Assembly (NCBI RefSeq): GCF_018918025.1
Contig: NZ_JAHLPT010000006.1
Span: 1-64,000, forward strand
Reading direction: 5' to 3'
From: Oscillibacter sp. MSJ-31
GTDB lineage: Bacteria; Bacillota; Clostridia; Oscillospirales; Oscillospiraceae
Length of the DNA stretch: 64,000 bases
Made by a program: the position numbers and the translations under genes. The notes beneath the pieces are model-generated. The model made no database searches. It was given only the letters and a program-made list of their open reading frames with translations, and was not told where the DNA came from. This document shows positions 34,943 to 42,456 of this stretch, in pieces (position 1 is the stretch's first letter; each line of letters opens with the position of its first letter).

Positions 34943-35868
34943 ATTCTCAGGACTTTTCCGCCGTCCAAGACAGGCTTGCGTTTTGGGACGCGAGTTTCGA
35001 CCTTCAACTCAAGGTCTTCCAGGTTCTCAGCCGGGGCAACAATGCTGGTAAGTCCCAGGATCTCCCCAATCTTCAGAAGCTGGAGCTTTTCGCAATCTTC
35101 GCCATAGATCATTTCCCGGTATCGGCACGGAGAGATGACCGAACCGTGAGAGCTGGTGAAGCTGACCCGACTGATGATGCCAGCCTCCTCGATTTTCAGG
35201 ATGAAGCGGCCGACACGGGATTTCGACCAGCCCCAGCGCTTGGCCAGATACGAATAGGACAGCAGAGGCTGACCCTTCATGTTGGCGTAGTAGACGACCG
35301 GCATATGCTCAGAGCCGGCGACTGTCGGATCGTTGAGGATGGTGTGCAGCCAAAAGTCCATGATGGCATCCAACTCGCTGAAGACCAGCTTACCTTCCTT
35401 GCGTCCAGTAGCCAGTAGTTGCCGACTGACGGGTAGGGGGAAGAAAAAGAAACCGCTCCCCTTGTAGCTGTAATAGTTATAGTCCAGATGGACACAGTGG
35501 CGCTTCCAGTCTGCAATCGTGAACCGCAGCAGGCTACTTTCCTCGTCAAGAAACTCATAGCTCAGGAACCCATGCTTCTGAAAGTGATCCAACAGTTCTT
35601 TTGCCTGAGCCTTCGAATGAACACGGAGGATTCGCGGCAGTGCAGACAGCTTGCAGACCCACTGGCCGGGAGCTTCCATGTATTGCTGATTAGCGATAGT
35701 GCGGGTGTTTGACCTGAAGTTGGCATAGGAAAAGAGCGCCATCAGGCTGAACAGATGAACCGTACCATCGTTTTTGAAATCCTTGTGGTCATTGAAGTAC
35801 CGGAACCATTTCTTCTGGACCCGTACCTTTGGAAAACAGACGAGCTGCTTATGCTGTGTGCAGGCCAC
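34888..35868 (-). CDS. Plasmid replication initiator-like protein
   Basis: A 326-residue protein with two winged-helix-like parts: LFSLMALFSYANFRSNTRTIANQQY and LSYSYLAKRWGWSKSRVGRFILKIEEAGIIS (residues about 205-235). This layout, its size and its place in a plasmid-like block with ParMR elsewhere in the element suggest a replication initiator or related DNA-binding protein; I cannot name the family. The C-terminus is basic. It lies 4 bases after the stop of a small upstream gene. Confidence 0.5.
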   Translation of the reverse strand: MACTQHKQLVCFPKVRVQKKWFRYFNDHKDFKNDGTVHLFSLMALFSYANFRSNTRTIANQQYMEAPGQWVCKLSALPRILRVHSKAQAKELLDHFQKHGFLSYEFLDEESSLLRFTIADWKRHCVHLDYNYYSYKGSGFFFFPLPVSRQLLATGRKEGKLVFSELDAIMDFWLHTILNDPTVAGSEHMPVVYYANMKGQPLLSYSYLAKRWGWSKSRVGRFILKIEEAGIISRVSFTSSHGSVISPCRYREMIYGEDCEKLQLLKIGEILGLTSIVAPAENLEDLELKVETRVPKRKPVLDGGKVLRIQVFRAAGSSFFARPVPL

Positions 35869-35872
35869 CTCG

Positions 35873-36103
35873 TCACCCCCAATCTTTTAGATTTTCAACC
35901 TCAAGTTCTCTGGTCAAGAGAAGCACAGGCATTTCAGCCTCATCCCATTCCTGTGGGCTTGCCGCCGCCGAACTTGCATCCAGCCGGGCGGGAGTATCAT
36001 TGTTTTCCCATACCATCGTCGCTCTGGGCTTGTCCACGGCCCTTAGCACTTCGCTACAGTGGCTCCGATATGGTAAAGTCTTGAGGTCGTATTCAGTTAT
36101 CAA
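35873..36103 (-). CDS. Small hypothetical protein
   Basis: A 76-residue acidic protein (RATMVWENNDTPARLDASSAAASPQEWDEAEMPVLLL) directly upstream of the replication-initiator-like gene, with which it is nearly contiguous. No family recognised. Confidence 0.4.
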   Translation of the reverse strand: MITEYDLKTLPYRSHCSEVLRAVDKPRATMVWENNDTPARLDASSAAASPQEWDEAEMPVLLLTRELEVENLKDWG

Positions 36104-36169
36104 GGTGCAGGTGCGAGATCGTTGTTGGGGGCGATTCAGTGGGAAGATGTAAAACCTCTCCTTCGATGC

Positions 36170-36218
36170 CCCTCGTAATGAATGTAGAAATGGAGGGGGG
36201 TTTTATACCCCCCCCTTC
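36170..36218. repeat. Hairpin repeat element, copy 2 (upstream of integrases)
   Basis: ccctcgtaatgaatgtagaaa followed by a G6/C8 hairpin, nearly identical to 18483-18527. The next plus-strand gene starts 125 bases downstream. Confidence 0.55.
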
Positions 36219-36342
36219 GACGATTTTTTGAAAAAAGCAAAAAAATATCGCCCTGCCGAAGCAGGGCGATTGGTCGATTGTTGTTACCTGGCAGGTTCAA
36301 CCTTAATTGATGGTGTGAGACCACGAAAGGAGGTTGATCCCA

Positions 36343-37584
36343 ATGGCTAAGCCAAAGCATAACTATGAATACATTCCATCCAAGGGGCTATATCGCATTA
36401 GGATTCTGGATGTGACCGGAAAGCTGGTGGCACTCGCTGCCAAGACACCTGAAAAACTGGAAGAAAAAATTGCTGAGTTTAGAAGACGGGAGAAACTCAG
36501 CGAAACCGGAAAGAAAAATATGCTCGTCTGCGACTACTTGGATCTGTGGCTTGAACTCCATGGTGCCGGTCTCGGTCACAACACGGTGGAGGTAAACTAC
36601 AAGTACATCATCAACCACAACATCAAACCCAAAATGGAAGGAAAGCGAATGTTAGATGTTCGCCCTGATGATATTCTGGAGGTCATGGCGGCACTCAACG
36701 ATAAAAGCGAGTCGATCTTTAATGGCACCTATAAGATCATCAACCAGGTATTTAAGGCGGCTTTGGATAACCATGACATTCTGGATAACCCCTGTCCACC
36801 GAAGCCGGAGGGAGGTATTGAGCCGGGCGAGAGGTCTGCGTTGACTGAACGGCAGTGTCAGATTCTGATCGAAGCCGTTAAGGACTTGCACGTGTATCCC
36901 TTTTGCATGATTGCGCTGTATAGCGGCCTGCGCCGTGAGGAGATTTTGGCCCTTCAGTGGGATTGCGTTGACTTGGGGGATACTCCGCATATTGAGGTGA
37001 AGCGTGCGCTGCGCTTTGAGCATAATCGGCCTGTAGTCTCTGATAAGCTGAAGACCAAATCCGCCAAAAGAACCATACCCATCCCTGATGTTCTGGCAGA
37101 TTGTTTGAGGGGTGAAAAGGAAAAATCTACCTCGGAGTATGTTATTGCAAATAGCAAGGGCGGTCCACTCTCCGGCTCGCAGTTCAAAAGCCTGTGGAAC
37201 GCCGTGATTGTCCGCACCACAAGGAAGCGCACCTATAAGACTTGGGATCACGGCAAAATCAGGACTGGCACGATTGAGCCGAAGCTGGGCGAGAAGGCAA
37301 GACATCAGAAACACTACTACACGATTGATTTTGATGTGACCCCACATCTGCTCAGGCATACCTACATTACCAATCTGCTGATGGCCGGCATCGACATCAA
37401 GACGGTGCAGTATCTGGCAGGCCATAAGAGGTCACGCATTACGCTGGACATCTATGCACACCTTGTTTACAACAGACCTGAAGAGCTGATTGGCAAGGTG
37501 CGGAATGCGTTTGGAAACACCCCTGACTCCGAGGAGGAAGAAAGCGATGGCAATCTCGAAGAAACCCAAAAAGTCAAAGTATGA
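36343..37584 (+). CDS. Tyrosine recombinase/integrase (first of an overlapping pair)
   Basis: A 413-residue integrase. It has an N-terminal AP2-like arm-binding region (YIPSKGLYRIRILDVTGKLVALAAKTPEKLEEKIAEF), a SAM-like core-binding domain (residues about 65-160), then the catalytic domain with Arg in LYSGLRREEIL, His-x-x-Arg in HLLRHTYITNLL, His in LAGHKRSRITL and Tyr in DIYAHL. All catalytic residues are present. AAGGAGG stands before the ATG at 36343. Its end overlaps the second integrase by 38 bases. Confidence 0.88.
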   Translation: MAKPKHNYEYIPSKGLYRIRILDVTGKLVALAAKTPEKLEEKIAEFRRREKLSETGKKNMLVCDYLDLWLELHGAGLGHNTVEVNYKYIINHNIKPKMEGKRMLDVRPDDILEVMAALNDKSESIFNGTYKIINQVFKAALDNHDILDNPCPPKPEGGIEPGERSALTERQCQILIEAVKDLHVYPFCMIALYSGLRREEILALQWDCVDLGDTPHIEVKRALRFEHNRPVVSDKLKTKSAKRTIPIPDVLADCLRGEKEKSTSEYVIANSKGGPLSGSQFKSLWNAVIVRTTRKRTYKTWDHGKIRTGTIEPKLGEKARHQKHYYTIDFDVTPHLLRHTYITNLLMAGIDIKTVQYLAGHKRSRITLDIYAHLVYNRPEELIGKVRNAFGNTPDSEEEESDGNLEETQKVKV

Positions 37585-38725
37585 ATATGTTGAAGCGAAC
37601 CAGAGCTACCGCAAGAGAGTGAAAGGGCCGGATGGTAAGTTCGTTGCTTTATACGGGAAGACGGCTGGTGAGCTAACAGCGAAAATTCGCCAGTTTAAGG
37701 AAGAGATGGAAAATCGTCCTGATCCCAACGACCCGCTGGTGAATGACTATATCGATCAGTGGTTTCGCCTGAATACCGGTGGGCTCACTGAGGAAACCCA
37801 GACGAGCTATAAAAGAGTTATTGAGCTTCATATCAAGCCCTTCACCGAGGGAAAAACAATGAGCGAAATCTATAAGAATGACATCAAAACCATTGTCGCT
37901 GCGGTGGCTGACAAAAGCGACACGCTGCATAATACCACTTTTATGCTCCTGAAGCGCATCTTCACTTCGGCTTTTGATAATGGGCTGATCGAGGAAAATC
38001 CTTGCCCCGTGATGCATAACGGGGGAAACGAAGCCCCGGAGCGATCTGCTCTCAATGACGATCAGGTAAATATCCTTATGAACGCCATCAAAGACTGTCC
38101 TCCGTACTTGTTCTGCATGATCGGGCTGTACGCCGGCCTTCGCACCGAAGAGATCCTTGGTTTGAAGTGGGACTGCGTGCATCTGGACGAACCGCCGCAT
38201 ATTGATGTGCGGAGAGCTTCCCGATTCAAGGACAGCAAGCCGGTGGTTACGGATCGCCTGAAGTCCAAAGCGGCCAGACGGACGATTCCAATTCCCAACC
38301 AACTCACCGATTGCCTGAAGGCTGAGAAGGCGAACAGTACCTCGGACTTTGTAATCCATGCACCGAACGGAGATCCCCTGTCCAAAACACAGCTTAGGCG
38401 TATGTGGACTTATATCGAACGGCGAAGAGCTAAAGAGCGGATATACTACCGTTATGCCGATGGGAAAAAGACGGCGTTCAAGGTGGAAGCCAAACTGGGA
38501 ACAAAGGCAAAGCGTGGCGGATACACCTACTGCCTCGACTTCGATGTAACGCCCCACATTCTGAGACATACCTACATCACCAACCTGCTTCTGGGGGGCG
38601 TCGATATAAAGACCGTTCAGTATCTTGCAGGGCATGAGAAATCTAAGACGACGCTTGAAATCTATTCCCATCTCACCTATAATCGCCCAGAAGAACTACA
38701 CGCAAAAATCAACGCCGCATTCTGA
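37547..38725 (+). CDS. Tyrosine recombinase/integrase (second of an overlapping pair)
   Basis: A 392-residue paralogue of the preceding integrase, alike along its whole length. Catalytic residues are present: Arg in LYAGLRTEEILGL, His-x-x-Arg in HILRHTYITNLL, His in LAGHEKSKTTL and Tyr in EIYSHL. The start at 37547 (MAISKKPKKSKYEY) has GAGGAGG upstream and lies inside the first gene. A strong terminator follows. Two active-looking recombinases in one operon suggest they work as a heteromeric pair or on different sites. Confidence 0.88.
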   Translation: MAISKKPKKSKYEYVEANQSYRKRVKGPDGKFVALYGKTAGELTAKIRQFKEEMENRPDPNDPLVNDYIDQWFRLNTGGLTEETQTSYKRVIELHIKPFTEGKTMSEIYKNDIKTIVAAVADKSDTLHNTTFMLLKRIFTSAFDNGLIEENPCPVMHNGGNEAPERSALNDDQVNILMNAIKDCPPYLFCMIGLYAGLRTEEILGLKWDCVHLDEPPHIDVRRASRFKDSKPVVTDRLKSKAARRTIPIPNQLTDCLKAEKANSTSDFVIHAPNGDPLSKTQLRRMWTYIERRRAKERIYYRYADGKKTAFKVEAKLGTKAKRGGYTYCLDFDVTPHILRHTYITNLLLGGVDIKTVQYLAGHEKSKTTLEIYSHLTYNRPEELHAKINAAF

Positions 38726-38757
38726 CTTTGCCAGAGCTGGATAGCCCACATTCAAAG

Positions 38758-38805
38758 AGCCATTGCAAGCTCAAAGAAAAATCTTGAGCTTGCAATGGCT
38801 TTCTT
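38758..38805 (+). terminator. Terminator after integrase pair
   Basis: A 16-bp stem (agccattgcaagctca at 38758-38773, complement 38785-38800) followed by ttctt. Confidence 0.75.
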
Positions 38806-38918
38806 ATTGCGTGCCAACAGAAATTAGTCGATATTTGTGTTTGCTTCGACATTTTTTCGGTTGACTTACTGATGATGTATGGATATAATTTGAGTAAAGC
38901 GAAAGGGTGGTGAGCATC

Positions 38919-40241
38919 ATGAAACGATATGCAATGCAGCATCTGATTGAATGGAAGGAAGATCCTGGACATCTTCCTATGATCATTCGCGGCGCAAGAC
39001 AGGTGGGAAAGACATGGCTGATGAAGGAATTTGGACGCACAGAATTTGAAAAATATGCGTATATCAATTTTGACCGCAACAGCCGTATGAAGCAGCTCTT
39101 TTCAGGGGATTTTGATGTGGATCGTATTTTGCGTGGACTTTCCATTGAAAGCGAAGTAGAGATTGCTCCCGAAGATACTCTTATCATTTTAGATGAGATA
39201 CAGGAAGTCCCCGCTGCACTTCAGAGTTTGAAGTACTTTTGCGAAGATGACCGACAGCGTTACAATATCGTAGCTGCTGGTTCGCTCCTTGGCATCTCCA
39301 TGCATGAAGGAACTTCCTTCCCAGTCGGAAAAGTGGATAGCATGGATCTATACCCGTTGTCTTTTACGGAGTTCCTTGATGCAACCGGGAACGGTCAACT
39401 GGTATCGCTTCTGGAACAGCAGGACTTTGATATGATCACTGCTTTCAAGGATAAGTATATTGATTTGCTGAAAACCTATTATTATGTGGGCGGTATGCCA
39501 GCAGCAGTCAACGCCTATCTTCCCAAGCAAAACCTCAATTCTGTACGCAGAGTTCAGAAGCGTCTGCTCTCCGACTACGAACAGGATTTTTCCAAACACG
39601 CTCCTACAGCGGTGATTCCACGCATCCGCATGGTCTGGGATGGTATTCCATCTCAGTTGGCGAAGGAGAATAAGAAGTTTATTTATAGTGTCCTTCGTGA
39701 AGGTGCCAGAGCAAAGGACTTTGAACTTGCGATACAGTGGCTGATCGATTGCGGGCTTGTTCATAAGGTTGGCCGCGTGACAAAGGGTGCAATTCCTCTG
39801 AAAGCATATCAGGATCTGCCTGCATTTAAGCTGTATATGATGGATGTTGGTCTGCTTGCTGCCATGACCGACTTGGACGCTAAAACCCTGCTCAAGGGCA
39901 ATGCAATCTTTACGGAGTTCAAAGGCGCTCTTACGGAGCAGTATGTCTGCCAGCAGCTCATCGCAGAGTTGGGCGCAACACCATACTACTGGTCTGCCGA
40001 AAACTCCACCGGCGAGGTGGATTTTGTCCTTCAGCACAGCGGGAATGTGATCCCGTTGGAGGTCAAGGCGGAGGAGAATTTGATGGCAAAGAGCCTGAAG
40101 GTCTTTGTGGCAGGGAACAAACTGTCCCTTGGCGTGCGATCTTCCATGTCGGATTACCGAAAACAGGAGAAGCTGATCAACTTGCCGCTGTATGCGATCT
40201 CTCAGCTCTGGTCTGCCTGTGACAGCTATAGGTCTGTTTGA
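38919..40241 (+). CDS. AAA-type ATPase with DUF4143 C-terminus
   Basis: A 440-residue ATPase of the AAA_14/DUF4143 group: Walker A RGARQVGKTWL near residue 24, Walker B TLIILDEIQEVP near 83, sensor region AAGSLLGI. The DUF4143 part follows (LPAFKLYMMDVGLLAAMTDLD) with a nuclease-like core GEVDFVLQHSGNVIPLEVKAEE. Such proteins are frequent in mobile and defence regions, but their function is unsettled. The ATG at 38919 is preferred over the GTG at 38907. It is the last large gene inside the right end of the element. Confidence 0.82.
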   Translation: MKRYAMQHLIEWKEDPGHLPMIIRGARQVGKTWLMKEFGRTEFEKYAYINFDRNSRMKQLFSGDFDVDRILRGLSIESEVEIAPEDTLIILDEIQEVPAALQSLKYFCEDDRQRYNIVAAGSLLGISMHEGTSFPVGKVDSMDLYPLSFTEFLDATGNGQLVSLLEQQDFDMITAFKDKYIDLLKTYYYVGGMPAAVNAYLPKQNLNSVRRVQKRLLSDYEQDFSKHAPTAVIPRIRMVWDGIPSQLAKENKKFIYSVLREGARAKDFELAIQWLIDCGLVHKVGRVTKGAIPLKAYQDLPAFKLYMMDVGLLAAMTDLDAKTLLKGNAIFTEFKGALTEQYVCQQLIAELGATPYYWSAENSTGEVDFVLQHSGNVIPLEVKAEENLMAKSLKVFVAGNKLSLGVRSSMSDYRKQEKLINLPLYAISQLWSACDSYRSV

Positions 40242-40256
40242 AGCGAGGGAAGTCGA

Positions 40257-40517
40257 ATGACAGTGAAAGAAATCGAAACACTGATCCCGGTCGCACTTGA
40301 GCGCTTCAAGCAGCGCATACCCCAATCCGTAGAATGGATCGACAACGTGCCCATCCGTGTTGCGACTCGTCATACGGGAGAGAAACTGTTTCGCTCCACA
40401 ATAAAATCACTGAAAGCGTGGGAAAAGGAAGGTCAAAGAAACATAACGCTCAGACTGGAACACTCGGGCTTGGAACATTACAAGGCCGCAAGGTCGCACG
40501 CATTTTTGAAGGCTTAG
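40257..40517 (+). CDS. Small hypothetical protein
   Basis: An 86-residue protein: MTVKEIETLIPVALERFKQRIPQSVEWIDNVPIRVATRHTGE. It starts 15 bases after the ATPase gene with GAGGGAAG upstream. The last ~25 residues change character and may come from a fusion with junction sequence. No family recognised. Confidence 0.45.
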   Translation: MTVKEIETLIPVALERFKQRIPQSVEWIDNVPIRVATRHTGEKLFRSTIKSLKAWEKEGQRNITLRLEHSGLEHYKAARSHAFLKA

Positions 40518-40709
40518 GTTTTGCGACCTTAAAAGCGCGGCCTTGCCCTATGAACAGGGTTGGCCAACCAGTGTTATTGACAGGAATAATTTAAGCTAAT
40601 ATAATGAGTCTGTAAGCAAAGGCCAGATAGATGTAATATCGGATTTTGAAAGTGTAGGAACTTGTAGCTTTTGCAAGCGGAGACTGAAGTATTAGGAAGT
40701 GCCGATTGT

Positions 40710-40733
40710 TAGTGGTTACTAACCGAGGCTATT
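40710..40733 (+). repeat. Diverged third copy of the 24-bp arm-like repeat
   Basis: tagtggttac, four to five variable bases, then cgaggctatt. It matches the pair at 17510-17584 except for the centre and lies 61 bases inside the right att-like site. Confidence 0.4.
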
Positions 40734-40793
40734 TGACAGGTGGCAAACCCGCAAAGCCTTGTGCTGCAAGGGATAGCGGCTTCCGTACAGAAA

Positions 40794-40844
40794 CAGTACG
40801 GCCTCAAAGCCGCCCGTCGCGCGCCTCAGTTCTCCAAGAGATAA
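40794..40844 (+). repeat. att-like 51-bp imperfect direct repeat, right copy
   Basis: Matches 17307-17357 at 45 of 51 positions in the same orientation and is likewise followed by a terminator hairpin. I read this as the right end of the integrated element. Confidence 0.55.
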
Positions 40845-40855
40845 ATTGCCTCATC

Positions 40856-40895
40856 AAGAAGCCCGAAGCCGCAGCGGTTTCGGGCTTCTTTCTTT
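40856..40895 (+). terminator. Terminator beside the right att-like site
   Basis: A 12-bp stem (aagaagcccgaa at 40856-40867, complement 40879-40890) with an inner GC stem, followed by a T-rich run. Confidence 0.7.
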
Positions 40896-41014
40896 ATGTC
40901 TTGACGCAAATCTGACGCAAATAGAAATTGAACGAGAAAATAGCACCGTCCCTCCCGCCGCAAGTCCCGCTAATTTGCTGGTATCGCAAAATAGCAGGAC
41001 ACCGCCGAAAAAAT

Positions 41015-41227
41015 CTGCCGACGCTTGCGGAGCGTGGCAGACCACAATGCCGCCCTACTCTTGCGGAGTATGGGCGGACATTGTTTTTTCCCGCCTTTGC
41101 TCTGGTCGGGCGGTGGGACGGAGGACGAAAGACGGGGGGGACGAGGGACGGGAGCAGGCTTCACAGCCCTGCGGGGCTGTGTCAAACCTCTTTTTCGCAT
41201 ACTACGCCCGATAGCGAGCGTAGTATG
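41015..41227. repeat. Cluster of four hairpins
   Basis: Four stem-loops in 213 bases. One is 41015-41040 (ctgcc/ggcag, then acgc/gcgt). The second, 41046-41082, has a long stem with small bulges and is followed by gttttttc. The third is 41162-41181 (cacagccc/gggctgtg). The fourth is 41198-41227 (catactacgc/gcgtagtatg, perfect). The first two share a ttgcgga loop. They precede a truncated mobile-element gene and may be an oriT remnant or attenuators. Confidence 0.5.
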
Positions 41228-41249
41228 TCAAAAAAGGAGGTTTCTGCTT

Positions 41250-41438
41250 ATGCGTAATATCAACCGTTTGAACTTCCGAGACATTCAAGCCCTCAATGGT
41301 CTGCGGGTATGCGGGTACGCCATGCGGGCAGATATGGAGAAAATCATCAGCCGCAACCGTGTGGAAGTCTTTCTGAAGCGGGGCTATGCTGAAGCGGCAC
41401 AAGCAGGAACAGGACAAGCTGAAGAAAGCGTTTGGTGA
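41250..41438 (+). pseudogene. N-terminal fragment of a mobile-element gene
   Basis: After AAAAAAGGAGG, the ATG at 41250 opens MRNINRLNFRDIQALNGLRVCGYAMRADMEKIISRNRVEVFLKRGY. Soon after this the frame runs into sequence belonging to the integrase fragment and stops at 41438. The 5' end looks like a real gene start; the rest has been replaced. I do not recognise the family with certainty. Confidence 0.5.
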
Positions 41439-41751
41439 CGCATGGGAACAGCCCGAAATGGTTTTCACGACTGGAACGGGCAAGTGGTTTGACCGAAACG
41501 AACTGAACAAGCGGCTGAAGCGACTGATGAAGCAAAACGGACTGCCGGAGATTTCCGCTCACAAGTTAAGACACACCTATGCCTCCCTGCTGGTTTATAG
41601 CGGAGAGCAGATGCAGGTAATCAGCGAGAACCTCGGACACGCTTCTTGCGACATTACAAGCCGTGTATATGCTCATGTATACCCCGAAGCGAAACAGCGG
41701 ACAGCAAAGACGATTTCCAATATTCTGAACAACAAGCAAGCGGCAGGCTGA
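41386..41751 (+). pseudogene. C-terminal fragment of a phage-type tyrosine integrase
   Basis: The last ~120 residues of an integrase: VFTTGTGKWFDRNELNKRLKRLMKQNGL, then His-x-x-Arg in HKLRHTYASLL, His in LGHASCDITSRV and Tyr in VYAHV. The N-terminal two thirds and the first catalytic Arg are missing. Repeats gacgcaaat flank it (about 40903-40921 and 41793-41815). It is the relic of an older element next to a third att-like site. Confidence 0.75.
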
Positions 41752-41931
41752 CCCTGCCGCTTGCTCTATTTCTGCCGTTTTGACTGCCGCAAGTTTGACG
41801 CAAATCGGACGCAAGACGATACAGAACACCCCTCGACGATACCCCACGATGCCCGATTTTCCCCTCTACGAAATCCAACGATATAGCGAGTTTCCGACGC
41901 ATTGAGGTACTTTGACACGATGGGTTCAACA

Positions 41932-41987
41932 CTCCAAGCGTTAACAGCTCTTCTTACAAGCACCCGCTTCGGCGGGTGCTTGTTTTT
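41932..41987 (+). other. Third att-like motif with terminator
   Basis: ctccaagcgttaa at 41932-41944 matches the left att-like site (ctccaagcgctaa) at 12 of 13 bases. As at the other two sites, a terminator follows: 11-bp stem 41957-41967/41972-41982 with a ttcg loop and five T. It marks the likely boundary between mobile DNA and the chromosome. Confidence 0.45.
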
Positions 41988-42010
41988 GCCCTCAGGCGGG
42001 AAAAAGGGTC

Positions 42011-42071
42011 TTGACATGGATGGTTTATCCATGATAAACTCACGGCAGGAATGGTTTATCCAAAATAAACC
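42011..42071 (+). promoter_or_regulatory. blaI-like promoter with two operators
   Basis: TTGACA at 42011-42016 and a -10 like GATAAA at 42033-42038. Two copies of the dyad GTTTAT-N5-ATAAAC lie at 42023-42039 and 42054-42070, the second extended to a perfect GGTTTAT/ATAAACC. The first covers the spacer and -10, the second the transcription start region, fitting autorepression by the downstream BlaI-type protein. Confidence 0.75.
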
Positions 42072-42086
42072 GAAAGGAGACCGCCG

Positions 42087-42452
42087 ATGGACGAAAGAAA
42101 AATGGGCACGGTGCAGACGCAGTTTGCCGAGCTTGTATGGAGGCATGAGCCGATCGGCTCCGGCGAGCTGGTGAAGCTGTGCGAGAGGGAATGGGGCTGG
42201 AAGAAGCCGACGACCTATACCGTGCTGCGCAAGCTCTGCGAGCGGGGCATTTTTCAAAATGAAAACAGCGTGGTCACCGCGCGGATCACACGGGAGGAAT
42301 ACTACGCCGCGCAGGGCGAACGGCTGGTGGAGGATGCCTTTGACGGCTCGCTGCCCGCCTTTGTCGCGGCCTTCACCGCGCGCAAGGCGCTTTCGGCGGA
42401 GGAGGTCGCCGCGCTGCGGGAGATGATCGACGCATACGGAAAGGAGTCGTGA
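42087..42452 (+). CDS. BlaI/MecI-family repressor
   Basis: A 121-residue winged-helix repressor of the Penicillinase_R family: VQTQFAELVWRHEPIGSGELVKLCEREWGWKKPTTYTVLRKLCERGIF, then the C-terminal dimerisation helices (LVEDAFDGSLPAFVAAFTARKALSAEEVAALREMI). It would bind the paired operators just upstream and be inactivated through the membrane peptidase encoded 4 bases downstream. The regulated target beyond its own operon is not visible; no beta-lactamase gene lies here. Confidence 0.88.
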   Translation: MDERKMGTVQTQFAELVWRHEPIGSGELVKLCEREWGWKKPTTYTVLRKLCERGIFQNENSVVTARITREEYYAAQGERLVEDAFDGSLPAFVAAFTARKALSAEEVAALREMIDAYGKES

Positions 42453-42456
42453 GCGT

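Noticed and set aside
36136-36360. 74-codon minus-strand frame upstream of the integrase
   Set aside because: It covers the hairpin repeat and the integrase ribosome site and shows no ribosome site or family features of its own.
41919-41945. gggttcaacactcc as the 3' end of a tRNA
   Set aside because: No matching acceptor stem, anticodon arm or CCA could be found upstream; better explained as the third att-like motif.
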